64,000 bases of DNA from Loktanella sp. 3ANDIMAR09 (lineage in GTDB: Bacteria; Pseudomonadota; Alphaproteobacteria; Rhodobacterales; Rhodobacteraceae), in NCBI RefSeq assembly GCF_001420005.1, contig NZ_LJAK01000009.1:79340-143339 (forward strand), given 5' to 3'. Numbering within the stretch: position 1 is the stretch's first letter; each line of letters begins with the position of its first letter. A program made the translations under genes and the position numbers. Positions 1-8,697 of this stretch are shown piece after piece. The notes under the pieces are model-generated. The model did not search any database, was not told where the DNA came from, and worked only from the letters and a program-made list of their open reading frames with translations.

Positions 1-855
1 GCGCAGCGCCGCCGAGCGGTCGGCCGTTTGCGTCAGATGCGGAAAGAGCACGGTCGAAAAGGCGGTGGTGAACGAATTGGACAGGCTCAGACCGGCATTG
101 AAGGCCATGAAATACAGCCCCAGCGCCTGCGGCCCCATCAGCGCGCCGACAATCAGCTTGTCCGATTGCAGGCGCAGCGCCTTGACCAGTTCCACACCCA
201 GCACGGCCCAGCCAAAGCTGACGAAGGGGCGCAAAGGGGCGTAGCCTGCTTGCGGGTCGCGGTGCCAGGGGTGCAGGCGCCGCACGGCCATCAGCCAGAT
301 GGGCGCGGACAGCAGGCGCGGCAGAACCACAGCCAGCGCCGACGGCCAGACCAGCACCAGCAGCACCGACATCAGGTTCGCCCCGACGATCTGTGCGCCC
401 GCGATGCTGGCCGTCCGCTTGAGCTGGCCTGCCCGCATCGCGAGCGCCACCTGCACCAGACCGGCGGGCATGAACAGGTATTCCGCCCCCAGCAGCAGGA
501 TCAGGATCGCCAGGATCTCGCTGCCGCCGCCCAGATAGAACCCCAGCGCGATCAGCGCCTGAAGCCCGAACAGCCCGCTGCACCAGACCCAGAAAATACG
601 ATGCGCCGTCGCACAAGTTGCCTGAAGGTCCTCGTCGCGCGCTGCGATGATCCGCTGCCCGACACCGTTTTCGGTCAGGGATTTCAGAATATCGCCCGCG
701 GCGATGGCGCTGGCGGCAATTCCGATCTGGGTCAGGTCCAGGCTGCGGGCCACGGCCATCACGACAAACAACCGCGACACCTTGGACGCGACCTCTGATG
801 CGCCATAGGCCATCAGGTTGCCGACAAAGGCCGTGGGTTTGCGTGTCAATTGCAT
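1..855 (-). CDS. Polysaccharide flippase (Wzx/MOP type), partial
   Basis: An open frame starts at an ATG (855-853) and runs off the left window edge, so 285 N-terminal residues are visible and the C-terminus is missing. The protein begins MQLTRKPTAFVGNLMAYGAS and has a run of hydrophobic helices (for example GLQALIALGFYL and ILAILILLLGAEYLF) separated by short charged loops. Segments such as SDKLIVGALMGPQALGLYF are typical of MOP-superfamily lipid-linked oligosaccharide flippases, which move polysaccharide units across the inner membrane. It diverges from the export lipoprotein gene at 1054, and the shared upstream region carries the CTATCC palindrome at 959-974. This context supports an exopolysaccharide role. 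The substrate is unknown. Confidence 0.85.
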   Translation of the reverse strand, partial: MQLTRKPTAFVGNLMAYGASEVASKVSRLFVVMAVARSLDLTQIGIAASAIAAGDILKSLTENGVGQRIIAARDEDLQATCATAHRIFWVWCSGLFGLQALIALGFYLGGGSEILAILILLLGAEYLFMPAGLVQVALAMRAGQLKRTASIAGAQIVGANLMSVLLVLVWPSALAVVLPRLLSAPIWLMAVRRLHPWHRDPQAGYAPLRPFVSFGWAVLGVELVKALRLQSDKLIVGALMGPQALGLYFMAFNAGLSLSNSFTTAFSTVLFPHLTQTADRSAALR

Positions 856-958
856 TGTGCGGGGTCCGATCAATTCGTGTTGACCCCTGTTTAGGCGCAG
901 GCAACCGCGCTTGTCCCAGCCGCGTCCGGGCAGGCCCAGCGGGCAAACGTGCAACGTT

Positions 959-974
959 CTATCCAGACGGATAG
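959..974. promoter_or_regulatory. CTATCC-N4-GGATAG palindrome, site A
   Basis: The sequence is CTATCC AGAC GGATAG, a perfect 6+6 base inverted repeat with a 4-base spacer. It ends 79 bases before the GTG start of the export lipoprotein and lies 103 bases upstream of the divergent flippase. The same palindrome recurs at 5415-5430 and 8593-8608, each time ahead of another gene of this locus. Its size and symmetry fit a dimeric LuxR/FixJ-type regulator, and one is encoded at 7974-8588. That link is inference. Confidence 0.6.
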
Positions 975-1053
975 GCGGGCCGCCTTATGCGCGATGGACC
1001 CTGCAAGGCGAACGGGGTTAACGTTGCTGCAACCACCAGCATCCGAGGTTTCC

Positions 1054-2280
1054 GTGCGCCTGTCCAAAACCACACGATACGCCGCCTCTGTTTTCGTGCT
1101 GGCCACCGCCTGCACGTCATATGACCGGCCCGACAACCTGGAACCGGTCGCCAGCGGCGACGCCTATCAGGCGCAATATCGTGAACCGACCGTGACCCGC
1201 GCCAATGCGCAGTTCCTGCGATCGGCAGAACTAAACGCGCAGAAATGCCTGCCCTACGGGGGGGCTGCCGGATCGGATGGCCGCATCGGCAAGGGCAGCG
1301 CCATCGCCGCGGGCGCATTGCAGGGCGAACGCCTGACACGCAATGACCTGCTGGACGTGCGGATCGCGGACGACGAAACCCTGACCGGCGACTACGTGAT
1401 TTCGCGCGATGGCACGCTCAAGCTGCCATTTCTCGACCCCGTCCGCGCCCAGGGCCGCAGCAGCGATCAGATCGAGGCCGATATCGCCCGCGAACTGGTG
1501 GCCGAAGGGTTTTACGATACCGCCCCGCGCGTTTCGGTCCGGGCGGCTGATTTCGCGTCCGTCACCGTCGGCGTGTCGGGTGCCGTGTTTGAACCGCGCG
1601 CGGTCGAAATCGGCGGCGTGCCCGGCAATGGCCTCGACACCCGCAGACAAGACGCGATGGGGGCCTCGACCGAGGCGCGCAACCTGTCTGCCGCCTTGCG
1701 TGCGGCGGGTGGTGTCCGGCCCGATGCCGATATTTCCGCCGTCGAGGTCAGACGCGACGGCACCGTCTATAAACTGGACATGCGCGGCGTGTTTGAAGGG
1801 CAGAACGCCGTCGACGTCATGCTGTTGACCGGGGACGAAGTGCGGGTGCCCAGCCGCCAGTGTTTCCAGGAGGACCTGATGCGGCCCAGCCCGATCAGCC
1901 CACCGGGCGTCAGCCTCTATCTGTCGAACCTCACGCAGCCCGCCACCGACAACGCGTCCTCTGCCATCGGTCAGACCGTGCGCGAGGTGCCGTGGGGGAC
2001 GCGTTACCTTCAGGCCGTGATCGATGCCAACTGCGTCGGTGGACCACGCAGCACCAGTGCGGACCGGTCGTCGGTCCTGTTCACACGTAATCCCGTGACG
2101 GATGTATCGACCGTGATCGAACGCGATATCGAGGATCTGGTGCGCCGCGCCGACCGCGATGATTACGACCCCTATCTGCTGCCGGGCGACGCCTTGGCCT
2201 GCTACGACAGCACGATCACCAACGTGACCGAGATCGGCCGGGTCTTTGGCGTTCTGGGGGCTGTGTCACTGCTGCGCTAG
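1054..2280 (+). CDS. Polysaccharide export outer-membrane lipoprotein (Wza-like, Poly_export/SLBB)
   Basis: This 408-residue protein probably forms the outer-membrane part of the polysaccharide export channel. The GTG at 1054 is preferred: GAGG lies five bases upstream, and the protein then begins with a lipoprotein signal (RLSKTTRYAASVFVLATAC, lipid-attached Cys20). An in-frame ATG at 949 would put about 35 non-signal residues ahead of it. A Poly_export domain lies around residues 95-165 (LLDVRIADDETLTGDYVISR, GTLKLPFLDPV) and an SLBB-like region follows (VTVGVSGAVFEPRAVEIGGV). Palindrome site A is 79 bases upstream. The 3' end overlaps the convergent histidine kinase gene by four bases. Confidence 0.88.
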   Translation: MRLSKTTRYAASVFVLATACTSYDRPDNLEPVASGDAYQAQYREPTVTRANAQFLRSAELNAQKCLPYGGAAGSDGRIGKGSAIAAGALQGERLTRNDLLDVRIADDETLTGDYVISRDGTLKLPFLDPVRAQGRSSDQIEADIARELVAEGFYDTAPRVSVRAADFASVTVGVSGAVFEPRAVEIGGVPGNGLDTRRQDAMGASTEARNLSAALRAAGGVRPDADISAVEVRRDGTVYKLDMRGVFEGQNAVDVMLLTGDEVRVPSRQCFQEDLMRPSPISPPGVSLYLSNLTQPATDNASSAIGQTVREVPWGTRYLQAVIDANCVGGPRSTSADRSSVLFTRNPVTDVSTVIERDIEDLVRRADRDDYDPYLLPGDALACYDSTITNVTEIGRVFGVLGAVSLLR

Positions 2281-4814
2281 GCCAGTGCAGCGATGGTGTC
2301 GCGGTGCAGATCGGGCAAGGTCGCGATCAATCCGGGCAAAGCGGCGGTATCGCCTGACTTGGCCGCCGTCTCGATCTGCTTGAGGGTTTCGCGCAGGGCA
2401 ATCGCCCCGAAAACGGCCGCACTGCCCGCGCCCTTGTGGGCAGCGGCGGCCACTGCGGCGGGGTCGTCCGCCCCGTCCGTCAATTCGGCAATCAGCGCGC
2501 CCATGTCGGCGTCGAACCGGCTACGCATCATGTCATAGGTGTCAGCCCCCAGCACGTCGCGCGTTTCGCGGTTGTGCTGGCTGTCGATCACATCAGTGGA
2601 ACGGGGCGCGGTTTTCTCCGCGCGATCCTCTTTGGCCAGCGCCGCGTGCAGCGCGGCCTGCGTCAATGGCTTCGTCAGAACTCCGTCCATCCCGTCCTCC
2701 AGAAAGGCCACCCGTTCATCCTGCAAGACGTTCGCGGTCAGCGCCAGAATCCGTGTGTTTGCGGATGCCCCCTGGCCAGTCCGGATCAACCGGGTGGCGG
2801 TGCGCCCGTCCATGACGGGCATGCTGATATCCATCAGGATCAGGTCATAGGCATGCGAATGCGCCTTGATCATCCCTTGCTGGCCATCATGTGCTTCGGT
2901 CACGCGGTGGCCTGCGGCCTGCAACATGTCGCGCACGACGATGCGGTTGATCTCGTTGTCCTCGACGACAAGGATATCCAGCGGTGCGATCTTGGTGGGG
3001 GATCGCTTGGTTTCGACCGCACCTGGGTGATGCGTCACACGTTTGATCGGGATGTCGATCCAGAAGGTGCATCCCTGCCCCGGCTCACTGTCCACGCCAA
3101 TCTGCCCGTCCAGAGCCGTCACGAACCGTTTGGCAATCGCAAGGCCCAGCCCCGTGCCGCCCACATCGCGGTCATAGGCCGTATTGCCGGTGACAAAGTC
3201 ATCGAACACCCTGTCCTTGAGGTCGGCTGCCAGGCCGGGGCCGGTGTCCTCGATCTCGACGCGCAACCGGTCGCCCGGCCCGTCCGTGCGGACGCTGACC
3301 GTCAGCGACACCTTGCCCTGCCGGGTGAATTTCACCGCATTCCCCACGAGGTTCATCAGGACATGCTGCAACCGGTCGGGATCGGATTCGACCCAGACCT
3401 GCGGTAGTCCGTCCCAGCCCCAGTCCAGCGCGGTCCCGTTCTGCGCGGCCATGCTGCTTTGACTGTCGATGATATCCTGCACCAGATCGCCCAGGTTCAT
3501 CGCGACACGCTGGATATTCAGCTTGCCCGCGTCATAGCGCGTGATGTCCAGCACGTCGGACACATGGGTCAACAACAGGCGCCCCGAGGTTTCCATATGG
3601 CGCAGGTATCGCGCCTGATCCGGTGTCAGCGTGGTGTTTTGCAACAGATCCATGTTGCCCAGAATACCGTTCAGCGGCGTCCGGATTTCATGGCTCATGG
3701 TCGCCAGGAATTCGGTTTTCAGCTTTTCCCCGGCCAACGCCCGGTCACGGGCGGCGACCAGTTCGGCCTCGGCTGCAACCCGCGCCGAAATATCCCGCAA
3801 GAAGGCGATGTAGATCTCGCCGCTATCCGTGGTGGCTGACTGAATGGCCAGCTCGATGGGAAACACATCGCCATTGGCGCGCTGTGCCTCCAGCTTGACC
3901 CGGCCCTTGCCGACAACGTGTTTTTCGCCCGTCGTCCGCATGCGTTCCATCCCGGCGTCATGGGCATCGCGCAGATGTGGCGGCACCATGATCTGCCCGA
4001 TGTCACGGCCGATCACATCATGACGGCTATGACCGAATATCACCTCGGCGGCCGGGCTGAATTCGATGATCCGGCCACGCGCATCACTGACGATCACGCC
4101 GTCCAGCGACGTGCCGATCACGGTGTTCAGGCGCACGGCGGTCTGTTTTTGCTGTGCCTCGCGGCGACTGACGATGGTAATCAGGCGGTACAGGTAAAAG
4201 ATCGCAAGCCCCAGTGTCCCGATCAGCAATGACAAGGCAAAGGCCAGCTGTGACATGGTCCGCGCCACCGCTTCGCGCTGGACATCAGATTCGCGCGCAA
4301 AGATATCAAGCCCCGCCGTCGCCAGCCCCCGCACCGACGGGCGGATGCTATCGGCCAGTGCGATTAGTTCCGGCACCTGCAGACGCAGGTCGGCATCATC
4401 GGCGTCAATGATGGGCACGCTGGCGGTCAGAAACAGTTGAATATCGCGCAGAGTGTCGGAAAACCCGACATCCGCGCGGGTTGTTTCAAACACACTTGCC
4501 TGCGAAATCGTGTCCATCCGGCTGTAGAACACGTCAAAACTGCGCCGCAGGGCAGACAGGTTGACCGGCTCACCATTCAGGTGCCTCCGGTATTCGAGGA
4601 ATTCGACCTCGGTCTGGGCCAGCGACCATTGCACGTTGTCGGAATTGGCCGAGCCCAGCAGCCTGATTTCGCGCGACACATTGAACGCGAGAAACAGGAT
4701 GGCACCCAACGCCAAAAGGCCGGCCAGCACCGCAAAGGTGCGACCGGCTGCGGCGCGTTGGTCTGCCGCATCAGGCAAAGCGAGCCTCCCTTGGTCGGGC
4801 ATGATGGGGGCCAT
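2277..4814 (-). CDS. Hybrid sensor histidine kinase with PAS, REC and Hpt domains
   Basis: This 845-residue inner-membrane kinase has transmembrane helices near residues 27-46 and 190-212 around a periplasmic helical domain of about 140 residues. They are followed by a PAS domain (about 228-345), HisKA with the phospho-acceptor His375 in [10 protein letters not shown], an ATPase domain (N-box GNAVKF about 491; G-box [12 protein letters not shown]), a receiver with Asp662 ([13 protein letters not shown]) and Lys715, and a C-terminal Hpt with His793 ([11 protein letters not shown]). It therefore carries a complete His-Asp-His relay and needs a separate response regulator. The LuxR-type protein at 7974 is the obvious local candidate, by inference. 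Six bases separate it from the upstream molybdopterin-fold gene, with which it probably forms an operon. Confidence 0.92.
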   Translation of the reverse strand: MAPIMPDQGRLALPDAADQRAAAGRTFAVLAGLLALGAILFLAFNVSREIRLLGSANSDNVQWSLAQTEVEFLEYRRHLNGEPVNLSALRRSFDVFYSRMDTISQASVFETTRADVGFSDTLRDIQLFLTASVPIIDADDADLRLQVPELIALADSIRPSVRGLATAGLDIFARESDVQREAVARTMSQLAFALSLLIGTLGLAIFYLYRLITIVSRREAQQKQTAVRLNTVIGTSLDGVIVSDARGRIIEFSPAAEVIFGHSRHDVIGRDIGQIMVPPHLRDAHDAGMERMRTTGEKHVVGKGRVKLEAQRANGDVFPIELAIQSATTDSGEIYIAFLRDISARVAAEAELVAARDRALAGEKLKTEFLATMSHEIRTPLNGILGNMDLLQNTTLTPDQARYLRHMETSGRLLLTHVSDVLDITRYDAGKLNIQRVAMNLGDLVQDIIDSQSSMAAQNGTALDWGWDGLPQVWVESDPDRLQHVLMNLVGNAVKFTRQGKVSLTVSVRTDGPGDRLRVEIEDTGPGLAADLKDRVFDDFVTGNTAYDRDVGGTGLGLAIAKRFVTALDGQIGVDSEPGQGCTFWIDIPIKRVTHHPGAVETKRSPTKIAPLDILVVEDNEINRIVVRDMLQAAGHRVTEAHDGQQGMIKAHSHAYDLILMDISMPVMDGRTATRLIRTGQGASANTRILALTANVLQDERVAFLEDGMDGVLTKPLTQAALHAALAKEDRAEKTAPRSTDVIDSQHNRETRDVLGADTYDMMRSRFDADMGALIAELTDGADDPAAVAAAAHKGAGSAAVFGAIALRETLKQIETAAKSGDTAALPGLIATLPDLHRDTIAALA

Positions 4815-4820
4815 GCCAGA

Positions 4821-5336
4821 TCAGTTCACGACCTCGAGACGGTCAAGCTGCCAGATACTGCGTGAATAGATGACCTCGGTGCGGTAGGCCGGATCGCTGT
4901 CATAGGGGTAAACCACCCACAGCGGCCCCTTGTCCCGGACGCGCATTTCCGCATCATCCATCAGATAGGCGACCATGCCGCCGCCTTCGACCGCATCGCT
5001 GACGGGAATTTCGACCGCATAATCATTAATCGCCGTGGCAATGATCGTGCCCTCGGTCACGCCCAGGGTCTCCATCAGGGTGGCGAGTGATACGCCCTGG
5101 AAACTCTGCACGCCTTCGGTCCAGATCGTGCTGGTTTCAAAAGTGGCAGCCTCCAGCGCCATCAGCGCATCGCGGTCCAGCTGAAGCTGATCGTCCACGT
5201 TCGTCATCTTAATATTGCCCGTGATCGTCAGCAGGACATCGCCCTGCGGTGCAGGAATATCCTCTGCCAGCAGCGGCGTGGCACTCAGAAACAGGACCGC
5301 CGATGCGCCGGCGAATGTACGCAGTAATTTGATCAT
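4821..5336 (-). CDS. Small periplasmic molybdopterin-oxidoreductase-fold protein
   Basis: The predicted product is 171 residues. The ATG at 5336 is preferred over the in-frame GTG at 5342 because GAGGA then sits eight bases upstream. A signal peptide (MIKLLRTFAGASAVLFLSA...LLAED) is followed by a short domain resembling the oxidoreductase molybdopterin-binding fold (LTITGNI, FQGVSLATLMETLGV, ATAINDYAVEIPVSDA, LWVVYPYDSDP). It is much shorter than catalytic YedY/sulfite oxidase proteins and no obvious cofactor Cys is seen. It lies six bases before the hybrid kinase, so it may be a periplasmic sensing partner; that role is inference. Palindrome site B ends 78 bases upstream of its start. Confidence 0.75.
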   Translation of the reverse strand: MIKLLRTFAGASAVLFLSATPLLAEDIPAPQGDVLLTITGNIKMTNVDDQLQLDRDALMALEAATFETSTIWTEGVQSFQGVSLATLMETLGVTEGTIIATAINDYAVEIPVSDAVEGGGMVAYLMDDAEMRVRDKGPLWVVYPYDSDPAYRTEVIYSRSIWQLDRLEVVN

Positions 5337-5413
5337 GGTCACTCATCCTCGTTCTTTGCGGCAAATCTATGCCCAAGGGCGTCCCGTCGGATAGTCGGGC
5401 ATCGGGATAATCC

Positions 5414-5431
5414 CCTATCCGAAAGGATAGG
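5414..5431. promoter_or_regulatory. CTATCC-N4-GGATAG palindrome, site B
   Basis: CCTATCC GAAA GGATAGG is a perfect 7+7 base inverted repeat with a 4-base spacer. It sits just beyond the galU stop codon and 78 bases ahead of the ATG of the molybdopterin-fold/kinase operon. It is the most symmetrical of the three copies. A degenerate second copy (GCGTCC CGTC GGATAG, 5379-5394) lies 36 bases closer to the gene, centre to centre. Regulation by the LuxR-type protein of this locus is inferred. Confidence 0.6.
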
Positions 5432-5433
5432 TT

Positions 5434-6321
5434 TCAGGCGGCCAGCTGCTGCGCACCGGCCCGCTGATTGACAAAATCCGCAAACGGCCCGCCCAGATCG
5501 GACCGCGCCATTGCATAGGCGGCCGTTGCCTGCACATAGCCCTGCACCGATCCGCAATCGAACCGTTCACCGGCGAATCGGTAGCCCGTCACCCCGATCG
5601 CGTCGACATCGGCATTGATCGCGTCGGTCAGCTGCAATTCACCACCCGCCCCCGGCGTCAGCGCCGCCAGACGGTCGAAGATCGCGGATTCCAGAATATA
5701 GCGTCCGACGACGGCCTGTGTGGATGGTGCCGCCTCGGGTGCCGGTTTTTCCACCATGCCCCTGGCATGGGCGATACGGCCCTGTTGCTGTGCCACATCC
5801 AGCACGCCATATGACGCGGTATCCGCGCGGGGCACCTCCAGCGTGGCAACCATATGCCCACCGACGCGGGCATGGGCCTGCACCATCTGTTTCAGCGCAC
5901 CGGGCGCGCCCATGATGACGTCATCGGGCAAGAGCACGGCAAAGGATTCATTTCCGATCAGATGCCGGGCCTGTCGCACCGCGTGCCCCAACCCCAAAGG
6001 CTGCGCCTGCCGCAGGATCGTCAATGCACCCTCTGGCATGTGGCTGCGCGCCAGCGCATCCAGCGCAGCCGTCTTGCCTTTTTCGCGCAGGCGATGTTCC
6101 AGCAGGGCTGCGGTGTCGAAATAATCCTCCAGCGCGCCCTTGCCGGCGGCCGATACAAAGATGAATTCCTCGATCCCGGCCTCGCGGGCCTCGTCGACGG
6201 CGTATTGGATCAGGGGACGATCCACGAGGGTCAGCATTTCCTTGGGAATGGATTTGGTGGCGGGCAGGAAACGTGTGCCCATGCCTGCGACGGGAAAGAC
6301 GGCTTTGCGGATATGTGTCAT
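5434..6321 (-). CDS. galU: UTP--glucose-1-phosphate uridylyltransferase
   Basis: GalU makes UDP-glucose from UTP and glucose-1-phosphate, the precursor for exopolysaccharide and other envelope sugars; it is cytoplasmic. The 295-residue product has the usual GalU length. It carries the nucleotide-binding signature near the N-terminus (VAGMGTRFLPATKSIPKEML), DRPLIQYAVDEA, the PDD of VLLPDDVIMG, the EKP motif and the GGELQLTDAI segment. The start at 6321 follows AAGGAG at a good distance. It lies downstream of the glycosyltransferase fusion on the same strand with 23 bases between them, so the two are probably co-transcribed. Confidence 0.95.
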   Translation of the reverse strand: MTHIRKAVFPVAGMGTRFLPATKSIPKEMLTLVDRPLIQYAVDEAREAGIEEFIFVSAAGKGALEDYFDTAALLEHRLREKGKTAALDALARSHMPEGALTILRQAQPLGLGHAVRQARHLIGNESFAVLLPDDVIMGAPGALKQMVQAHARVGGHMVATLEVPRADTASYGVLDVAQQQGRIAHARGMVEKPAPEAAPSTQAVVGRYILESAIFDRLAALTPGAGGELQLTDAINADVDAIGVTGYRFAGERFDCGSVQGYVQATAAYAMARSDLGGPFADFVNQRAGAQQLAA

Positions 6322-6344
6322 GTCGGTTCTCCTTGCTTCAATGG

Positions 6345-7724
6345 TCAATGGGCACCGCGGCCCGACAGGACGGCGCGGAAGGTCATGGCGATCAGGATCA
6401 GGTCCAGGATCAGGGTGCGCGATGCGGCATAGGCCAGATCCATGTCGATCATCCGGTCGAACCCGATGTCGGCACGGCCGGACACCTGCCACAGCCCGGT
6501 GATTCCGGGTTTCACCGCCAGCCGCCCGTAGGCGCGTGCCGGATAGGCTGCCACCTCGGATGGCAGGGCGGGACGCGGACCCACGATCGACATCTCGCCG
6601 CGCAGGACGTTCAGGATCTGCGGCAGCTCGTCGATGGAAAACCGCCGAATGAACCGGCCGACGCGTGTGACGCGCGGATCGTTGCGGGACTTGAAACACA
6701 CACCCTCGCGGTCAGAGGTCGCAAGCAGCGCCGCCCGGCGGGCCTCGGCGTCCTGCCCCATCGACCGGAACTTGAGCATCTGGAACGGGACACCGTCCCG
6801 ACCAACCCGCGTCTGGCGGAAAAAGACCGGACCTGGGCTGTCCATCTTGATGGCGATGGCCGTCAGCGCACACAAAGGTGCCAATGCGACAAGCGCGGAT
6901 GCAGACACCGTGATGTCCAGCGTGCGGCGCAACACGGCTGCGCGTGGTGCGTGACGCACGGCCCGGATGGCGCTGCGGGTCAGAAATGTTGCATTGCCCA
7001 GCAGATAGCGTTTCGCCAGACGCCGCGGTTCCTGCGCCAGTCGCCAGATCCATTCGGACCGGGCACGACGCAGCCAGACCGGCGCGCGCGACACGTTGCC
7101 CGCGTAGAAATCCAGTGCGGCCCCCACACCGAGTGTCAGCGCGGCATTCAGCAGATGTGCATTGCGGTGCAACCAGATTTCCTGTGCAGGCACACCCAGC
7201 GCGACCAGCACGATGTCGGCACCGCTGGCATTGATATCGGCGATGACCGCCGCATCGTCCTGCGCACCGGCGAACCCGTCACGGGTTCCCGTGATCCGCA
7301 GATGTGGAATGGCACGGATCAGGTTGCGTGCGGCCAGATCGGCGGTTCCGGGGGTACCGCCGAACAGGAACACGCCGCGCCCTTCGCGGGCGGCCTGGGC
7401 CAGCAACGCCGGGATCAGGTCGGTGCCGTTCAGGTTTGCGGTCAACCGTTGCCCTGTCATCCGGGCGGCCAGCGACACGCCTATGCCGTCGGGCAACAGC
7501 ATGTCGGCGCAGCGCAGCGCGGCGGCATACTGGCGGTCGTTTTCCATCACGTTGGCGCAATGGGCGTTCACAAAGAACGCACGGCGGCGTCCGGGGGCCA
7601 GCAATTGTGCCACGGCTTGGGGTGTCGTCATGTTGGCCAGCGTCAGGTCCAGCGTCGGCAAATAGGTCGTCGGACGCAGCATGACGGGCAAGGCGGCGCG
7701 AAAATCGTCAGCAGTATGTTTCAT
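6345..7724 (-). CDS. Fused WecG/TagA glycosyltransferase and priming sugar-phosphate transferase
   Basis: This 459-residue protein joins two polysaccharide enzymes. Residues about 25-235 are a WecG/TagA/CpsF glycosyltransferase (FVNAHCANVM, LLPDGIGV with Asp79, GVFLFGGTPG, ALDFYAGNVSRAPVWLRR). Residues about 262-459 are a bacterial sugar transferase of the WbaP/GumD catalytic type: one hydrophobic segment (ITVSASALVALAPLCALTAI), KFRSM, FSIDELPQILNVLRGEMS, VGPRP and KPGITGLWQVSGR. Part of the product therefore primes undecaprenyl phosphate and part probably adds a later sugar. The ATG at 7724 is chosen from the domain start; only a weak AGGA precedes it. A perfect inverted repeat lies at 7744-7766 in its leader. 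Confidence 0.9.
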   Translation of the reverse strand: MKHTADDFRAALPVMLRPTTYLPTLDLTLANMTTPQAVAQLLAPGRRRAFFVNAHCANVMENDRQYAAALRCADMLLPDGIGVSLAARMTGQRLTANLNGTDLIPALLAQAAREGRGVFLFGGTPGTADLAARNLIRAIPHLRITGTRDGFAGAQDDAAVIADINASGADIVLVALGVPAQEIWLHRNAHLLNAALTLGVGAALDFYAGNVSRAPVWLRRARSEWIWRLAQEPRRLAKRYLLGNATFLTRSAIRAVRHAPRAAVLRRTLDITVSASALVALAPLCALTAIAIKMDSPGPVFFRQTRVGRDGVPFQMLKFRSMGQDAEARRAALLATSDREGVCFKSRNDPRVTRVGRFIRRFSIDELPQILNVLRGEMSIVGPRPALPSEVAAYPARAYGRLAVKPGITGLWQVSGRADIGFDRMIDMDLAYAASRTLILDLILIAMTFRAVLSGRGAH

Positions 7725-7743
7725 CGGGGTCGTCCTGTTTGCA

Positions 7744-7766
7744 AATGATCTGGGTCCTAGATCATT
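7744..7766. promoter_or_regulatory. Inverted repeat AATGATCT-N7-AGATCATT ahead of the glycosyltransferase fusion
   Basis: Two perfect 8-base arms (7744-7751 and 7759-7766) flank GGGTCCT, ending 19 bases before the ATG at 7724. It could be an operator or an RNA stem close to the start. It differs from the CTATCC palindromes in this locus, and no binding protein can be named. Confidence 0.4.
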
Positions 7767-7880
7767 GAAAACAGGCCATTCTCGCAACGGAGCGAGCGGA
7801 CAGGCGGACGCCCCATGCGATGCGGGAACATCCACAGCGGATCATGCCCAACCCCCGATTGCATGGTAAACATATCCTAA

Positions 7881-7900
7881 TTGGTTAACGTCCTAACCAA
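7881..7900. promoter_or_regulatory. Inverted repeat TTGGTTA-N6-TAACCAA ahead of the LuxR-type regulator
   Basis: Perfect 7-base arms flank ACGTCC, 73 bases upstream of the regulator's ATG. That distance is similar to the 78-89 bases seen for the CTATCC palindromes, although the sequence differs. It may be an operator for the regulator gene. A related ATTAACC...GGTTAAT pair (8633-8639 and 8655-8661) lies ahead of the Wzz-like gene. Confidence 0.4.
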
Positions 7901-7973
7901 ATTTTATGGGTTGTGGCGCCTTTGATTGGTCACAGTGATTGATTAGGCTGCATTCTGGAAACGAGGACACGCT

Positions 7974-8588
7974 ATGAGAGTATTGATCGCCGACGATCAC
8001 GACCTGCTGCGGGATACGCTTGTCATGTTCTTGCAGGCACAGGGCGGGATCGACACGGAATCCGTCGCGGATTACGACGCTGCCTGTGCGCGTATTGCGG
8101 CGGATGCGCCCTATGACCTGATACTGCTGGACTACAACATGCCCGGCATGAATGGCCTGGACGGTCTGAAAAAGGCGATCGCCATGGGGGATGGTCAGCG
8201 TGTCGCTCTGATGTCCGGCGAGGCGACACGCCAGATCGCAGAGGATGCGCTCGAGGCGGGGGCTGCCGGTTTCGTGCCGAAATCCCTGCCCGCCAAATCG
8301 CTGGTCAACGCTGTAAAGTTCATGGCCATGGGTGAACAATACGCCCCCATCGATTTCATGACAGCAGTCGAGGAAACCCAGTGCAACCCGCTGGCAGAGA
8401 AGTTGACGGCGCGGGAATTGCAGGTTCTCAAGGGGTTGACCGAAGGCAAGTCCAACAAGGAAATCGCCCGTGACCTCGACATTACCGAACCGACCGTCAA
8501 GCTGCATGTGAAAACGCTGTACCGCAAGGTCGGTGCCGCAAACCGCACGCAGGCTGCGATGATCGCCCGCGAGGCGGGTCTGTTCTGA
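7974..8588 (+). CDS. LuxR/FixJ-family response regulator
   Basis: This 204-residue two-component response regulator has an N-terminal receiver with acidic pocket DDH (7-9), phospho-acceptor Asp53 (LLLDYNMPGMNG) and Lys103 (GFVPKSLP). A C-terminal LuxR/GerE helix-turn-helix spans about 141-195 (LTARELQVLKGLTEGKSNKE, IARDLDI, TVKLHVKTLYRKV). It sits between two divergent halves of the polysaccharide locus, the usual place for a pathway regulator. The palindromes at 959, 5415 and 8593 are likely targets, and the hybrid kinase at 2277 its likely phosphodonor; both links are inference. GAGGA precedes the ATG. Confidence 0.92.
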   Translation: MRVLIADDHDLLRDTLVMFLQAQGGIDTESVADYDAACARIAADAPYDLILLDYNMPGMNGLDGLKKAIAMGDGQRVALMSGEATRQIAEDALEAGAAGFVPKSLPAKSLVNAVKFMAMGEQYAPIDFMTAVEETQCNPLAEKLTARELQVLKGLTEGKSNKEIARDLDITEPTVKLHVKTLYRKVGAANRTQAAMIAREAGLF

Positions 8589-8592
8589 TATC

Positions 8593-8608
8593 CTATCCCG
8601 ACGGATAG
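8593..8608. promoter_or_regulatory. CTATCC-N4-GGATAG palindrome, site C
   Basis: CTATCC CGAC GGATAG is a perfect 6+6 repeat lying just after the LuxR-type regulator's stop codon and 89 bases before the ATG of the Wzz-like gene. Its location between the regulator and the chain-length/polymerase pair suggests that pair has its own controlled promoter rather than relying on read-through. Confidence 0.6.
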
Positions 8609-8697
8609 TGCGACGGACGAATGGACCGGGCGATTAACCATCCGCCCACGCGACGGTTAATTGGCAAATAGGTAAACAGCGGCAAAGGAGATTGCCG

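Noticed and set aside
8633..8661. ATTAACC...GGTTAAT pair ahead of the Wzz-like gene as a CtrA site
   Set aside because: The TTAA halves are 20 or more bases apart rather than the seven expected for CtrA; left as an unassigned dyad.
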